A stretch of 64,000 bases of DNA from Echinicola vietnamensis DSM 17526 (GTDB lineage: Bacteria; Bacteroidota; Bacteroidia; Cytophagales; Cyclobacteriaceae). The stretch lies in the NCBI RefSeq assembly GCF_000325705.1, contig NC_019904.1, positions 2,041,001-2,105,000 of the forward strand, read 5' to 3'. The translations under genes were made by a program, and so were the position numbers. Each line of letters starts with the position of its first letter. Position 1 is the stretch's first letter. Shown piece by piece: positions 9,230-18,494 of this stretch. The notes beneath the pieces were generated by a model, which was not told where the DNA came from, ran no database searches, and saw only the letters and a list, made by a program, of their open reading frames with translations.

Positions 9230-9270
9230 AAAAGTCTCTTGGAAATTGTATTCCAAGAGACTTTTCTATT
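9230..9270 (+). terminator. Rho-independent terminator after rpmE2
   Basis: A perfect 15-bp stem, AAAAGTCTCTTGGAA (9230-9244) with its complement at 9251-9265, closes a 6-nt loop and is followed by a T-rich stretch. It ends only 8 nt before the start of the GlmU-like gene, so that gene's promoter must overlap it or lie upstream, allowing read-through. Confidence 0.9.
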
Positions 9271-9278
9271 TTTGTAGC

Positions 9279-10475
9279 ATGGAGCAAATTACACTATTTG
9301 ATGACCCTGCTTACAGAGGGTCGCTGTTGCCGTTTACTTTTACACGTCCCGTAGCCGAGATAAGGGTGGGGATTTTGAAGATCCGTGAGAAATGGGAGAA
9401 GTATTTGGATGCTTCGGCTGGTTTTTTGACCCTGGATTACCTACAGGATAAATTCCCCCCTTTGGCGGATAGCCGCTTGTTTATCAATGGGGGGCTCTGT
9501 CCCGATCAAGGCCTGCTTACGGCCATTAAATCCTTGGAAAAGGGCCAGTGTCTTTTTAAGGACAGCACTTTGCTGGCAGCTTACCCCGCGGATCCGTCAG
9601 CATTTAGCATGGATGCGGTCAAAGAAAGTGGGGAAATAAAGGCTTATGATGGGGAGATCACTTTGATCCACCGCAACTGGCATATCTTTCAGTATAACGC
9701 CTTGGAGCTGCGCAAAGATTTTGCACTGCTCACGGCCCGACGCACGTCTGCGGGCATAAACGATCCGCATACGATTGCCTATAATCCTGAAATGATCTTT
9801 GTGGAGGAAGGCGCCAAGATCCGGGCCGCCGTGCTCAATGCTGAGGATGGCCCGATTTATATTGGCAAAGACGCACAGGTTCAGGAAGGGGCGTTGATCA
9901 AGGGGCCGTTTGCGCTTTGTGAAGGATCTACGGTGAATATGGGCGGAAAAATGCGTGGGGACAGCACCATCGGCCCATTCTCTAAAGTGGGTGGGGAAGT
10001 GTCCAATTCCGTGATTTTTGGTTTTAGCAACAAAGGACATGATGGATTTATGGGCAATACCGTGATCGGGGAATGGTGTAATTTCGGTGCCGATACCAAT
10101 ATTTCCAACCTGAAAAACAACTATGCTCCCGTAAAGGTTTGGGATTATACGAAGGGCAGTTTTGTCAATACAGGATTGCAATTTTGTGGCCTCATGATGG
10201 GGGACCATTCCAAAACAGGTATCAATACCATGTTTAATACCGGTACTGTGGTGGGCGTGGGCGCCAATGTATTTGGAGCGGGTTTTCCACGGACATTTGT
10301 CCCGTCTTTTTCATGGGGTGCCGAGGAGCGTACCACTTTCAGAATGAATAAATTTGAGGAAACGGCCTCCAAAGTAATGGAGAGAAGGGGGCTGGCATTT
10401 GACCAAAAAGAGAAATCCATCTTAGAGAAAGTGTTTGATTTGACCAAAGCATATCGCATTTGGGATAAGGAATAA
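9279..10475 (+). CDS. GlmU-like putative sugar nucleotidyltransferase with left-handed beta-helix
   Basis: This 398-residue protein starts at MEQITLFDDP. An ATG 11 codons upstream (9246) lies inside the terminator hairpin and is less likely. The N-terminal half (LLPFTFTRPVAEIRVGILKIREKW) belongs to the Bacteroidota NTP_transf_4 family. The C-terminal half (about 200-345) has hexapeptide repeats of the left-handed beta-helix (VQEGALIKGPFALCEGSTV, GEWCNFGADTNISNLKNNY). The family is related to the bifunctional GlmU that makes UDP-GlcNAc, but the exact reaction is unknown. It heads a closely packed seven-gene run with holB, rimK and hemC. Confidence 0.85.
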   Translation: MEQITLFDDPAYRGSLLPFTFTRPVAEIRVGILKIREKWEKYLDASAGFLTLDYLQDKFPPLADSRLFINGGLCPDQGLLTAIKSLEKGQCLFKDSTLLAAYPADPSAFSMDAVKESGEIKAYDGEITLIHRNWHIFQYNALELRKDFALLTARRTSAGINDPHTIAYNPEMIFVEEGAKIRAAVLNAEDGPIYIGKDAQVQEGALIKGPFALCEGSTVNMGGKMRGDSTIGPFSKVGGEVSNSVIFGFSNKGHDGFMGNTVIGEWCNFGADTNISNLKNNYAPVKVWDYTKGSFVNTGLQFCGLMMGDHSKTGINTMFNTGTVVGVGANVFGAGFPRTFVPSFSWGAEERTTFRMNKFEETASKVMERRGLAFDQKEKSILEKVFDLTKAYRIWDKE

Positions 10476-10493
10476 TAAGCAAAAGCGCATATC

Positions 10494-11636
10494 ATGTTAT
10501 TTTCATCCATACCCGGCCTCCATGAAACCAAGCAGCGGCTCATTCAGGCCATTAACAATAATCACCTCGCTCATGCGCTGTTGTTTCACGGTCCAGAAGG
10601 AGCGGCCAACTTGAAGATGGCCTTGGCCTTGGCGACATATGTAAACTGTGAGGACAAAGGGGCAGAGGATGCCTGTGGGGTCTGCAGTTCCTGCCAAAAA
10701 ATGGCCAAGCTCGTCCATCCGGATTTGAGTTTTACCTTTCCTGTGCCGGGGAGCTTGATCAAAGAGGACGATGATAAAAACAAGAAGGTAGATATTCTGG
10801 GGCCATGGCGGGAGTTTGTACTTACCCGTTCCTACGGCAACCTGCAAGATTGGATTTACCATAATGGTTTTGAAAAAAAGCAGCTGAACATCTCCAAGGC
10901 TGCGGCCAAGCAAATCATCCAAACGGTTTCCTTAAAGTCCTTTGAGGGCGGGTACAAGACGATTTTGGTGTGGATGCCTGAATACATGCATACCGCCGCT
11001 GCGAATGCACTGCTGAAGGTGTTGGAAGAGCCGCCAGCGAAGACACTTTTTCTGATGGTGGCCCACCAGCCGGAGCAGTTGCTGACCACGATCCTCTCCC
11101 GTACCCAAAAGGTGCTAGTCAGGGCTTTTTCTGATGAGGAAATCAAAGAACACCTGATCAGCGAGGGGCTGTGTTCACGGGAAGGAGCCTTGCAGGTGGC
11201 GCCGTTGGCGAATGGCAGCATGCGGGAGGCGTACCGCTTGGTAGATCAGGTAATTGATGAAAATACGGCAAAGTTTAGGGATTGGATGAGAATTTGCTTT
11301 ACCTTGGATATCAATAGTATCATGTCATTGGCAGAAGGTTTTCAAGGGGCTGACAAAGAAGGGCAAAAAGCACTTTTTCTCACTGGTCTCAACATCCTCA
11401 GGGAAAGCCTTCTGAAGAGAAGTCAGCTGGAAGAGCTGATGAGGACTGCTCCTGCGGACCGGGAATTTGTGGAGAATTTCAGTTTGAAAGCCTTGACAGA
11501 GGAGAAAATCCTCCAGATCTACCGCCTGTTGAATGCAGCACATTACCATTTGGAAAGAAATGCAAATGCCAAGATATTGTTTGCAGACCTTTCTTTTGAC
11601 ATGGCCAAAGTACTTCGTAAAAAGGAATCCGCATGA
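10494..11636 (+). CDS. holB: DNA polymerase III subunit delta prime
   Basis: This 380-residue clamp-loader subunit shows the typical start IPGLHETKQRLIQAINNNHLAHALLFHGPEG. A zinc-binding cysteine group (C53 and CGVCSSC near 61-67) and the helical C-terminal collar are present. The P-loop reads HGPEGAANLK in place of GxxGxGKT, so it has lost nucleotide binding. Delta prime in E. coli also cannot hydrolyse ATP, so this fits its stator role. The protein would work with DnaX and delta to load the beta clamp. It is 18 nt after the GlmU-like gene and overlaps the next gene by 4 nt. Confidence 0.88.
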   Translation: MLFSSIPGLHETKQRLIQAINNNHLAHALLFHGPEGAANLKMALALATYVNCEDKGAEDACGVCSSCQKMAKLVHPDLSFTFPVPGSLIKEDDDKNKKVDILGPWREFVLTRSYGNLQDWIYHNGFEKKQLNISKAAAKQIIQTVSLKSFEGGYKTILVWMPEYMHTAAANALLKVLEEPPAKTLFLMVAHQPEQLLTTILSRTQKVLVRAFSDEEIKEHLISEGLCSREGALQVAPLANGSMREAYRLVDQVIDENTAKFRDWMRICFTLDINSIMSLAEGFQGADKEGQKALFLTGLNILRESLLKRSQLEELMRTAPADREFVENFSLKALTEEKILQIYRLLNAAHYHLERNANAKILFADLSFDMAKVLRKKESA

Positions 11637-12076
11637 AAAAGCATGTTATCGGCCGAAGAGAAAAGATCAGCCTGCCTGATTGGGGGTTGAAAATGATTTC
11701 TGCAAAAGTAGATACGGGTGCTTATACCAATGCAATACACTGTGAATGGGTAGAAGAAAAGGTGGAGAACGGACAGGAATTACTGGTGTTTAAGCTCTTG
11801 GAACCGGAACATCGCTTGTATACCGGAAAGGTTATTAAGACCAAGAAGTACACGCAGAAGAAAGTAAAGAATTCTTTTGGGAATGCGGAGTTGCGGTACA
11901 AGGTCACCACCAGAGTAATCATGTTTGATAAAGCCTTTGACGTGGAGTTCACCCTTTCAGACCGTTCAAAAATGCGAAATGCCATCCTACTGGGGAGAAA
12001 AATGCTTCGAGGCAGGTTTTTAGTAGATGTAGACCAGACAAACTTATCCAAAAAATATAAAGTAGCTAAGCAATGA
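11633..12076 (+). CDS. RimK-associated retropepsin-like protein (ATP-dependent zinc protease family)
   Basis: This 147-residue protein has the aspartic-protease-like motif [10 protein letters not shown] at about residues 25-34 and the matching C-terminal [14 protein letters not shown]. This is the family annotated as ATP-dependent zinc protease or RimK/LysX-associated protein (PF05618). It overlaps holB by 4 nt and rimK by 4 nt, so it is coupled to both. In many bacteria this small gene sits directly before an ATP-grasp rimK gene, which suggests the pair modify and trim C-terminal glutamate tails on a shared target. That partnership is inferred from context. Confidence 0.85.
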   Translation: MKKHVIGRREKISLPDWGLKMISAKVDTGAYTNAIHCEWVEEKVENGQELLVFKLLEPEHRLYTGKVIKTKKYTQKKVKNSFGNAELRYKVTTRVIMFDKAFDVEFTLSDRSKMRNAILLGRKMLRGRFLVDVDQTNLSKKYKVAKQ

Positions 12077-12981
12077 GAATAGCCGTACTTTCCCGAAATC
12101 CAAACCTCTACTCAACACGTAGATTACGTGAGGCCATCATCGCTGCTGGCCATGAAGCCTTGATCATCGATCACTCGCTCTGTGACCTGGTGATCGAGCA
12201 GGAAGGGCCGTCGATCTTTTACAGGGGAGAAAAGTTGTCCAATATCGATGCGATCATTCCGAGAATTGGTGCATCGGTGACGTTCTATGGAACGGCCGTG
12301 GTCCGGCAATTTGAGCTCATGGGCGTCATCTCAGCGGTGGAGTCACAGGCCATTGTGCGGAGCCGGGATAAGTTGCGCAGCTTGCAGATCCTCTCCCGTG
12401 AAGGGTTGGGGATGCCCAAAACGGCTTTCACCAATTTTTCCAAAGGAGGAGAGAAGCAGCTCATCGATCAAGTAGGGGGCGCCCCTTTGATCATTAAGCT
12501 ACTGGAGGGTACACAAGGGCTGGGCGTGGTGCTTGCGGAGACGCGCAAGGCCGGCCAATCCGTAATCGAGGCCTTTCACGGACTGAAGGCCCGGATTATC
12601 GTGCAGGAATTTATCAAAGAAGCAAAGGGAGCAGATATCAGGGCTTTTGTGGTGAATGGCAAGGTCGTAGGCGCCATGAAGCGGCAAGGGGAGGAAGGCG
12701 AGTTTCGCTCCAACCTGCACCGTGGCGGCAAGGCGACCGTCATCAAACTTTCCGCTACAGAGCGTAAGGCTGCTTTGGGAGCGGCCAAGGCCCTCGGGCT
12801 GGCCGTCGCCGGAGTGGATATGCTGCAGTCTTCGAGAGGGCCTTTGATCCTCGAGGTGAACAGCTCACCGGGACTCGAAGGCATCGAAAAAGCGACTGGA
12901 GTAAACATTGCGGGCAAAATCATTCAGTACATTGAAGAGACAGCCCAAAGAAAATTATCGAAAAGAAAAATAAAAGAATAA
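12073..12981 (+). CDS. rimK: RimK-type ATP-grasp ligase (alpha-L-glutamate ligase)
   Basis: This 302-residue protein has the RimK layout. The N-terminal domain is [21 protein letters not shown], and the ATP-grasp core follows ([19 protein letters not shown], then [18 protein letters not shown]). The metal-binding end is [17 protein letters not shown], where E and N bind Mg. E. coli RimK adds glutamates to the C-terminus of ribosomal protein S6. Here the substrate is assumed from the family. It overlaps its small protease-like partner by 4 nt and hemC by 1 nt (TAATG). Length matches the usual 290-305 residues. Confidence 0.9.
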   Translation: MRIAVLSRNPNLYSTRRLREAIIAAGHEALIIDHSLCDLVIEQEGPSIFYRGEKLSNIDAIIPRIGASVTFYGTAVVRQFELMGVISAVESQAIVRSRDKLRSLQILSREGLGMPKTAFTNFSKGGEKQLIDQVGGAPLIIKLLEGTQGLGVVLAETRKAGQSVIEAFHGLKARIIVQEFIKEAKGADIRAFVVNGKVVGAMKRQGEEGEFRSNLHRGGKATVIKLSATERKAALGAAKALGLAVAGVDMLQSSRGPLILEVNSSPGLEGIEKATGVNIAGKIIQYIEETAQRKLSKRKIKE

Positions 12982-13916
12982 TGCAGCCTATACGAATAGG
13001 AACCCGGGGCAGTAAATTAGCCCTTTTTCAGGCCCATCATATTGCAGACCTTTTACAGGCCCAGGGCCTGCAAACGGAAATTGTTACCATTACCACCAAA
13101 GGAGATAAAATCCTGGATGTGGCAATTTCCAAAATCGGCAGCAAGGGAGTGTTTACCGAGGAGCTAGAGGAGCAACTTGCCAGTGGAGAGGTGGATATTG
13201 CCGTTCACAGTGCCAAGGATATGCCTTCTTCATTACCAGAGGGCTTCGAGCTGATTTCCTTTACCAAACGGGAAAAAGTCAATGACATCATACTGAGCCA
13301 TCGTGAGGATGTTTTTTATAAAGATCCGGAAAAGCCTTTGCTTTTGGGGACATCTTCCACGCGTAGGGTAGCGACCCTCAAGCACTATTATCCCCATGTC
13401 AAAACCGTGGAGGTGCGGGGGAACCTCCAAACCCGAATCCAAAAGATGGAATCGGGTGCTTGTGACGCGCTACTGTTGGCCTATGCGGGAGCGCACCGGA
13501 TGGGCTATGATGACTTGATCAGGCATGAGCTCTCGCTGGATGAATTTACTCCGGCGGTGGGACAGGGAAGCATAGCGGTGGAGGCCAACGATCGGCTGGA
13601 TCCAGCGCTCAGAAAGCAGATCGTCGCAGCGACCCATCACACCGAAACCGGTTACCGCTTACGGGCAGAAAGGAGCTTTTTGAAAATTTTGGAAGGCGGG
13701 TGCAGTATTCCTGTGTTTTGCCTCGCCACGTATAAGTCAGGGCAAGTCGAAGTGTCTGGAGGTGTGGTCAGTCTGGACGGAAAGGAACGCATTCAACATC
13801 ACGTTTCCGGGCCTGCAGATGAGGCCGAAATGGTAGGCAAACAATTGGCAGAAAAGGTGATCCAGTCTGGTGGGGATCGTATTTTGAAAGCAATTAAACA
13901 GCAACTTAACAAGTAA
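12981..13916 (+). CDS. hemC: Hydroxymethylbilane synthase (porphobilinogen deaminase)
   Basis: This 311-residue cytoplasmic enzyme joins four porphobilinogen molecules to hydroxymethylbilane in heme/siroheme synthesis. It begins with the family motif IRIGTRGSKLALFQA. The catalytic aspartate is in HSAKDMPSSLP (about residue 80), and the cofactor-attaching cysteine is C241 in LEGGCSIPV. Arginines of the substrate site (GTSSTRR, VEVRGNLQTR) are present. Only 1 nt separates it from the next gene and it overlaps rimK by 1 nt, so it is part of the same transcript. No other heme gene is in the window. Confidence 0.96.
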   Translation: MQPIRIGTRGSKLALFQAHHIADLLQAQGLQTEIVTITTKGDKILDVAISKIGSKGVFTEELEEQLASGEVDIAVHSAKDMPSSLPEGFELISFTKREKVNDIILSHREDVFYKDPEKPLLLGTSSTRRVATLKHYYPHVKTVEVRGNLQTRIQKMESGACDALLLAYAGAHRMGYDDLIRHELSLDEFTPAVGQGSIAVEANDRLDPALRKQIVAATHHTETGYRLRAERSFLKILEGGCSIPVFCLATYKSGQVEVSGGVVSLDGKERIQHHVSGPADEAEMVGKQLAEKVIQSGGDRILKAIKQQLNK

Positions 13917-13917
13917 C

Positions 13918-14763
13918 ATGAAGAAGTATTCCCTTGGACTGGCATTGCTGCTGTCCTTGTTGATTTCCTGTTCGTCACAAAAGGATTCGCTAATAAAAAT
14001 TCACACGAAACATGGCGATATATACGCCATCCTTTATGATGAAACCCCCAAGCACAAGGAGAATTTCATCAAGCTTGCCGAAGCCGGACGGTTTGACAGT
14101 ACGGAGTTTCACCGGGTGATCGATCATTTTATGGTTCAGGGGGGAGACGTTTTTACCAAAGAGGGACTTCCAGAATCAAAGTGGTGTACCATTCCTGCGG
14201 AATTGGACAAAGGCTACCTCCATGAGAAAGGCGCCATTGCAGCCGCCCGTCAATCGGATCATGTCAATCCCGAAAAACGATCCAGCGGATGCCAGTTTTA
14301 TATCGTGGAGGGCAGAAAGTATACAGAAGAAGAGCTTACGACCAATGTCAAAAAGCTCCAAAAGGAATTTATGAAATTCATTTCCCTCGAAAGCCAGCGT
14401 ACACTTGCTGAGCAGTATGCCGCGCTGTATGAAGGGGGAAAGTATGAAGAAATGACCCAGTTGATGCTTTCCAAGAAAGAAGAGATGGAGGAATTTTTGC
14501 ATATCAATTTGTCGAAAGAAATGGACGAAGCGGCCATTGAGACTTTCACGACCGTAGGCGGAACCCCGCATTTGGATGAGGGCGGGTATACGGTATTTGG
14601 GAAGGTCATCCATGGGATGGATGTAGTGGAGAAGATTTCTGCAGTAGAGACGGCTGCCATGGACAGGCCTGTGGATCCAATATATATTACGGTGGAAGTA
14701 GAAAGAGTACTGAAGAAGAAAATCACAAAAGAATACGGCTTTGAATACCCCGAAGAAAAATAA
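13918..14763 (+). CDS. Cyclophilin-type peptidyl-prolyl isomerase, lipoprotein
   Basis: This 281-residue lipoprotein has signal sequence MKKYSLGLALLLSLLISC, with the lipobox cysteine at residue 18. The cyclophilin fold begins at about residue 27 with the typical FDSTEFHRVIDHFMVQGGD and SSGCQFYIV. A helical, charged insertion of about 70 residues (about 130-205) then interrupts the domain before it resumes at HLDEGGYTVFGKVIHGMDVV. Such insertions are seen in Bacteroidota members. It would help fold proteins in the periplasm or at the outer membrane. It starts 1 nt after hemC, and its 3' end overlaps the next gene by 23 nt. Confidence 0.9.
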   Translation: MKKYSLGLALLLSLLISCSSQKDSLIKIHTKHGDIYAILYDETPKHKENFIKLAEAGRFDSTEFHRVIDHFMVQGGDVFTKEGLPESKWCTIPAELDKGYLHEKGAIAAARQSDHVNPEKRSSGCQFYIVEGRKYTEEELTTNVKKLQKEFMKFISLESQRTLAEQYAALYEGGKYEEMTQLMLSKKEEMEEFLHINLSKEMDEAAIETFTTVGGTPHLDEGGYTVFGKVIHGMDVVEKISAVETAAMDRPVDPIYITVEVERVLKKKITKEYGFEYPEEK

Positions 14764-15673
14764 ACCAACCCTGCTGGTCACGGGCGCGAATGGCCTGCTT
14801 GGCCAAAAGTTGGTCAATCGACTCCTTGAGAAAGATTCCTTCCATGTGATCGCCACAGGCAGGGGCGCTTGCAGGTTGCCCCAAACATGGGAAGGGTTTA
14901 CTTATGCTTCCATGGACATTACCGATAAAGAGAACGTGTTGGAAGTCTTTCAGCGGTACAGCCCTGAGGTCGTCATCCATGGCGCAGCCATGACCAACGT
15001 GGATGAATGCGAGACGGCCCAGGAGGCCTGCTATCAGCAAAATGTAGCGGCGGTAGGAAATATCATCGTTGCGGCGGAGCAATACCATAGCTTTTTGGTC
15101 CATGTGTCCACGGATTTTATTTTTGATGGAGAGGCCGGGCCTTATACAGAGGATGCCGTTCCCAATCCAGTCAACTATTACGGGGAGACCAAGCTACAGG
15201 CCGAGGCGCTGATTCAGCAGTCATCTTTAAACTGGGGAATCGCACGGACAGTGCTGGTGTACGGAATCTCACATGACATGAGCCGTTCCAATATTGTGCT
15301 GTGGGTGAAGAAGTCGCTGGAAGAGGGAAAGGACCTTCAGTTGGTGGATGATCAGTTGCGGACCCCTACCTTGGCGGAAGATCTGGCAGAGGGGTGCATT
15401 CTCATGGCCGAGCAGCGTGCAAAGGGCGTGTTTAACATTTCCGGAGACGAGCTCCTTACGCCATATGATATGGCCATTCAAACGGCTGAATTTTTTAAAT
15501 TGGACAAAACCAAGATCAACAAAACGGATTCGAGTGCCTTTCGTCAGACGGCAAAAAGACCCATGAAAACGGGTTTTGTCGTTCAAAAAGCTAAAGATCA
15601 GTTGAATTTTAAACCAAAAAGTTTTACAGAAGGAATTGAAATTCTAGCAAAACAGCTTAATTTAGCCAATTGA
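14741..15673 (+). CDS. RfbD-like NAD(P)-dependent sugar reductase (extended SDR)
   Basis: This 310-residue protein starts at a TTG codon (reads MNTPKKNKPTLLVTG) inside the end of the cyclophilin gene. No ATG exists before the nucleotide-binding loop, so TTG is the only start that keeps VTGANGLLGQKL. The catalytic YxxxK is YYGETK with serine in HVSTDFIFDG, as in dTDP-4-dehydrorhamnose reductases. The exact substrate is uncertain because no other rhamnose gene is nearby. It is the last gene of the seven-gene run; about 250 nt follow before the symporter. Confidence 0.85.
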   Translation: MNTPKKNKPTLLVTGANGLLGQKLVNRLLEKDSFHVIATGRGACRLPQTWEGFTYASMDITDKENVLEVFQRYSPEVVIHGAAMTNVDECETAQEACYQQNVAAVGNIIVAAEQYHSFLVHVSTDFIFDGEAGPYTEDAVPNPVNYYGETKLQAEALIQQSSLNWGIARTVLVYGISHDMSRSNIVLWVKKSLEEGKDLQLVDDQLRTPTLAEDLAEGCILMAEQRAKGVFNISGDELLTPYDMAIQTAEFFKLDKTKINKTDSSAFRQTAKRPMKTGFVVQKAKDQLNFKPKSFTEGIEILAKQLNLAN

Positions 15674-15924
15674 AAAAAAGAACATTCATCAGAATTAATC
15701 CAATTTTGCCTCTTTACCTTATGGCTTATATCCCCGAAATCAATGGTTTCCTTTGTGACAAAGGCAACGTCCCCAACAAGGGAAGGTGGGCGTTCGTGTT
15801 ATAATGCGTTCTCCAAAGAAGGATGAAGGAATATTCAAGTCAGGTAACCGTGGTGTTGGGATGAAATAGATGGAGGTTTGTGTTTTAAAAGGCTTTAATA
15901 TTCCAATCATATAATAAACATATC

Positions 15925-17547
15925 ATGTATAGAAAACTTCTATCCTTCTTGATTTTTCTTTTCCCGATGTCCCTTCTGGCGCAAGAGGCTGTTCCGACCG
16001 AAGAATTGAGTTTTGGACAAAGAATTGACCGATCTTTCCAGCCATTAGCGGATGCTTGGGAGAGCTTAGTACTTTATCCTATTCCAATTGCCGGGTATGA
16101 CATTCCCATTGTGCTGATTTTACTTGTTTCCGGCGCTACTTTTTTTACCATTTATTTTGCTGTGCCGGGGATTACCAAAATGCCCTTGTCTATCAATACG
16201 GTAAGGGGTAAGTATGATGACCTAGAAAGAAACTATAGAGATCCTGAAAATCCCGATGTCATTCCTGATGAGGCCAAAGGCGGCGAAGTGAGTCACTTTC
16301 AGGCCTTGGCTACCGCAGTTTCCGGGACAGTCGGCTTGGGAAATATTGCAGGTGTGGCCGTGGCCATTGCCTTGGGTGGCCCTGGTGCTACGTTTTGGAT
16401 GATCGTTTGCGGATTGTTGGGGATGAGTACCAAATTCGTGGAATGTACCCTTGGTGTAAAATATCGAGACATTGAAGATGATGGCACGGTGCATGGTGGC
16501 CCGATGTACTACCTTTCCCGTGGATTGGGGCATGACCTGAAGAAAGGCCGTTTGGGGCAGTTTTTAGGTGGCCTTTTTGCCGTGCTTTGTGTGGGCGCTT
16601 CTTTTGGAGGTGGAAATGCCTTTCAGTCCAATCAAGCATCATCCCAGTTGGCTAACTTGCTGAACATTAATTTCCAAACCAATGGATTCTGGATAGGGGT
16701 AGTATTGGCCGTTTTGGTAGCCATTGTAATCATCGGTGGGATCAAGCGGATTGCGACCATCACAGAGAAAGTAGTGCCGTTTATGGCAGCCGTTTACGTG
16801 TTGGCTTCCTTGATTATTCTGGGGGCACATTATGATTATGTGGACGATGCCATTGGGTTGATCATTGAAGGTGCATTTACGCCGATGGCAGGTCTAGGAG
16901 GTATGTTAGGGGTCCTCATCGTAGGCTTCCAAAGAGCTGCCTTTTCCAATGAAGCAGGTGCAGGTTCTGCGGCCATTGCTCACTCAGCTGTAAAGACGAA
17001 GTTTCCAGCTAGTGAAGGAGTGGTGGCATTATTGGAGCCTTTGATTGATACCGTGATCGTGTGTACCATGACCGCCTTAGTAATCATCTTCTTTAATATC
17101 GATGGAGGGTTGAACAATGTGGAAAGTATTTTTAACTACGGTGGTGACGGCAGTGGAAATGTGGTCCTTAAGGAAACTGGTGCTTCCATTGGCGGTGTAG
17201 AACTGACCACCATGGCGTATGATTCAGTTATTCCTCATTTCTCATATGTGCTGACTGTGGCCATCATTTTGTTTGCATTCTCCACAATGATTTCTTGGTC
17301 ATACTATGGACTTCAATCTTGGAAATATCTGTTTGGAAGAAGCAAGGCCGCTGATTTGACTTATAAGTTGCTTTTCATTGCGTTTATTGTGATCGGGGCA
17401 TCTACCACCCTGAATGCTGTGGTGAAATTCTCCGATGCCATGATCCTTGCTTTGGTGTTTCCGAACATGATCGGGCTGTTTTTCTTGTTTCCAAAAGTGA
17501 AACTTGAGCTGAAAAGGTATTTGGCTGCTATAAAATCACAAAAATAG
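15925..17547 (+). CDS. Alanine/glycine:cation symporter (AGCS family)
   Basis: This 540-residue inner membrane protein has about 11 hydrophobic helices. It carries the family signature VSGTVGLGNIAGVAVAIALG followed by the GGPGATFWM loop, and FSNEAGAGSAAIAHSAVKT in the second half. AGCS proteins bring in alanine or glycine with sodium. The N-terminus begins with a cleavable-looking signal (MYRKLLSFLIFLFPMSLLAQ), a Bacteroidota habit for this family. It is preceded by 251 nt without an evident promoter motif and followed after 100 nt by a porin gene, so it is probably a single-gene unit. Confidence 0.93.
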   Translation: MYRKLLSFLIFLFPMSLLAQEAVPTEELSFGQRIDRSFQPLADAWESLVLYPIPIAGYDIPIVLILLVSGATFFTIYFAVPGITKMPLSINTVRGKYDDLERNYRDPENPDVIPDEAKGGEVSHFQALATAVSGTVGLGNIAGVAVAIALGGPGATFWMIVCGLLGMSTKFVECTLGVKYRDIEDDGTVHGGPMYYLSRGLGHDLKKGRLGQFLGGLFAVLCVGASFGGGNAFQSNQASSQLANLLNINFQTNGFWIGVVLAVLVAIVIIGGIKRIATITEKVVPFMAAVYVLASLIILGAHYDYVDDAIGLIIEGAFTPMAGLGGMLGVLIVGFQRAAFSNEAGAGSAAIAHSAVKTKFPASEGVVALLEPLIDTVIVCTMTALVIIFFNIDGGLNNVESIFNYGGDGSGNVVLKETGASIGGVELTTMAYDSVIPHFSYVLTVAIILFAFSTMISWSYYGLQSWKYLFGRSKAADLTYKLLFIAFIVIGASTTLNAVVKFSDAMILALVFPNMIGLFFLFPKVKLELKRYLAAIKSQK

Positions 17548-17647
17548 AAGCTTTGTCTACCATTTAGGGAAAGTCTTTCCTATTGGCAAGGTATTTGAAA
17601 TTTAGAATACTTGTCAAGCAAGTGTTTATTTAAATGATCGCAGAGAA

Positions 17648-18238
17648 ATGAAAAGATTTTGGATTTTGGTCCTCGCCCTGATAAGCATGGGGACAGCTGC
17701 CCAAGCACAGGATTTCAGTATCGGACCTAAATTGGGGATTTCCCAAGGGAATATTAAGGTAGATGGCGACGGATATGAAAGTGGCAGTGAAAAGTTAGGG
17801 TACCATGTGGGTGCTTTCGTGAGAATGGGAGGAAATTCACTCTACCTGCAGCCTGAAGTACTGTATGTAAACACAGGTGGGGAGATCAAGGAAACCCAAG
17901 GGGCGGGTGATCGGACCTATGAAGCCTCCTTCAATCGTTTTGATGTGCCCATTATGGTGGGGTTCAAAATTGGGGATGTGTTTAGGGTACAAGGCGGGCC
18001 GGTGGCCAGTTTCTTGCTTAATTCAAAATTTAAAGATAACATCACTCCAGATCCTGAGCCCGAGTATAAGAATGCTACGGTAGGATATCAAGCGGGGATC
18101 GGATTTGATATAGCGAATATGATTATCGATTTGAAATATGAAGGGTCGCTGAGCAATCAGGCGGAAAGTGTTGCCGGATTTGATACCGATCAGCGACAGA
18201 ATCAGCTCATTGTTTCGCTGGGACTCCGGCTATTTTAA
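17648..18238 (+). CDS. Small outer membrane beta-barrel protein (PorT/OMP_b-brl type)
   Basis: This 196-residue protein has signal peptide MKRFWILVLALISMGTAAQAQ, with cleavage after residue 21. The mature part starts DFSIGPKLGISQGN and shows alternating strands ending in a terminal phenylalanine (VSLGLRLF), as in eight-stranded outer membrane barrels of Bacteroidota. The ligand is unknown. It is followed by a good terminator at 18261, so it ends its transcript. Confidence 0.85.
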   Translation: MKRFWILVLALISMGTAAQAQDFSIGPKLGISQGNIKVDGDGYESGSEKLGYHVGAFVRMGGNSLYLQPEVLYVNTGGEIKETQGAGDRTYEASFNRFDVPIMVGFKIGDVFRVQGGPVASFLLNSKFKDNITPDPEPEYKNATVGYQAGIGFDIANMIIDLKYEGSLSNQAESVAGFDTDQRQNQLIVSLGLRLF

Positions 18239-18260
18239 CTCGATGCTAAAAATCACCAAT

Positions 18261-18292
18261 TGGCGGTCCGTAGAGGGCCGCCATTTTTTTTG
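18261..18292 (+). terminator. Rho-independent terminator after porin gene
   Basis: A 9-bp GC-rich stem (TGGCGGTCC with GGGCCGCCA, one G-T pair) and a run of eight T lie 22 nt after the stop codon. Confidence 0.85.
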
Positions 18293-18337
18293 CTCATGGG
18301 TTCGCATTCCATAGAATAATGCATCACATCTTGGGTC

Positions 18338-18403
18338 AAGCGGAAAAGTTGGGGCTGCCAGTTTTACGACATGGCAAAATCACTAGTAAAAAAAATGCCA
18401 CAA
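18338..18403 (+). repeat. Dispersed repeat R3, partial copy
   Basis: This stretch shares GGAAAAGTTGGGG, TGGCAAAAT/TGGTAAAAC and AAAAATGCCA(C/T)AA with the copy at 25196-25330 and with the reverse copy at 52690-52860. Non-coding. Confidence 0.6.
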
Positions 18404-18404
18404 A

Positions 18405-18494
18405 GAGGCTGTCTCACAAATAAATAATCCGTCATCACGAACGGAGTGAAGTGATCTCGATGTGCTTTCATTGCACGTATGACGAGATTGCTTC
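18405..18494 (+). repeat. Dispersed repeat R1, copy 1
   Basis: The copy begins GAGGCTGTCTCA. It is nearly identical to 41603-41690 over about 85 nt (AAATAATCCGTCATCACGA through GACGAGATTGCTTC). The inner part has dyad symmetry around CATTGCACGTATGACGAGAT. It joins directly to R2 in reverse orientation. Confidence 0.85.

Noticed and set aside
9246..9278. Upstream ATG for the GlmU-like gene
   Set aside because: It lies inside the rpmE2 terminator hairpin, and the added residues are not typical of the family.
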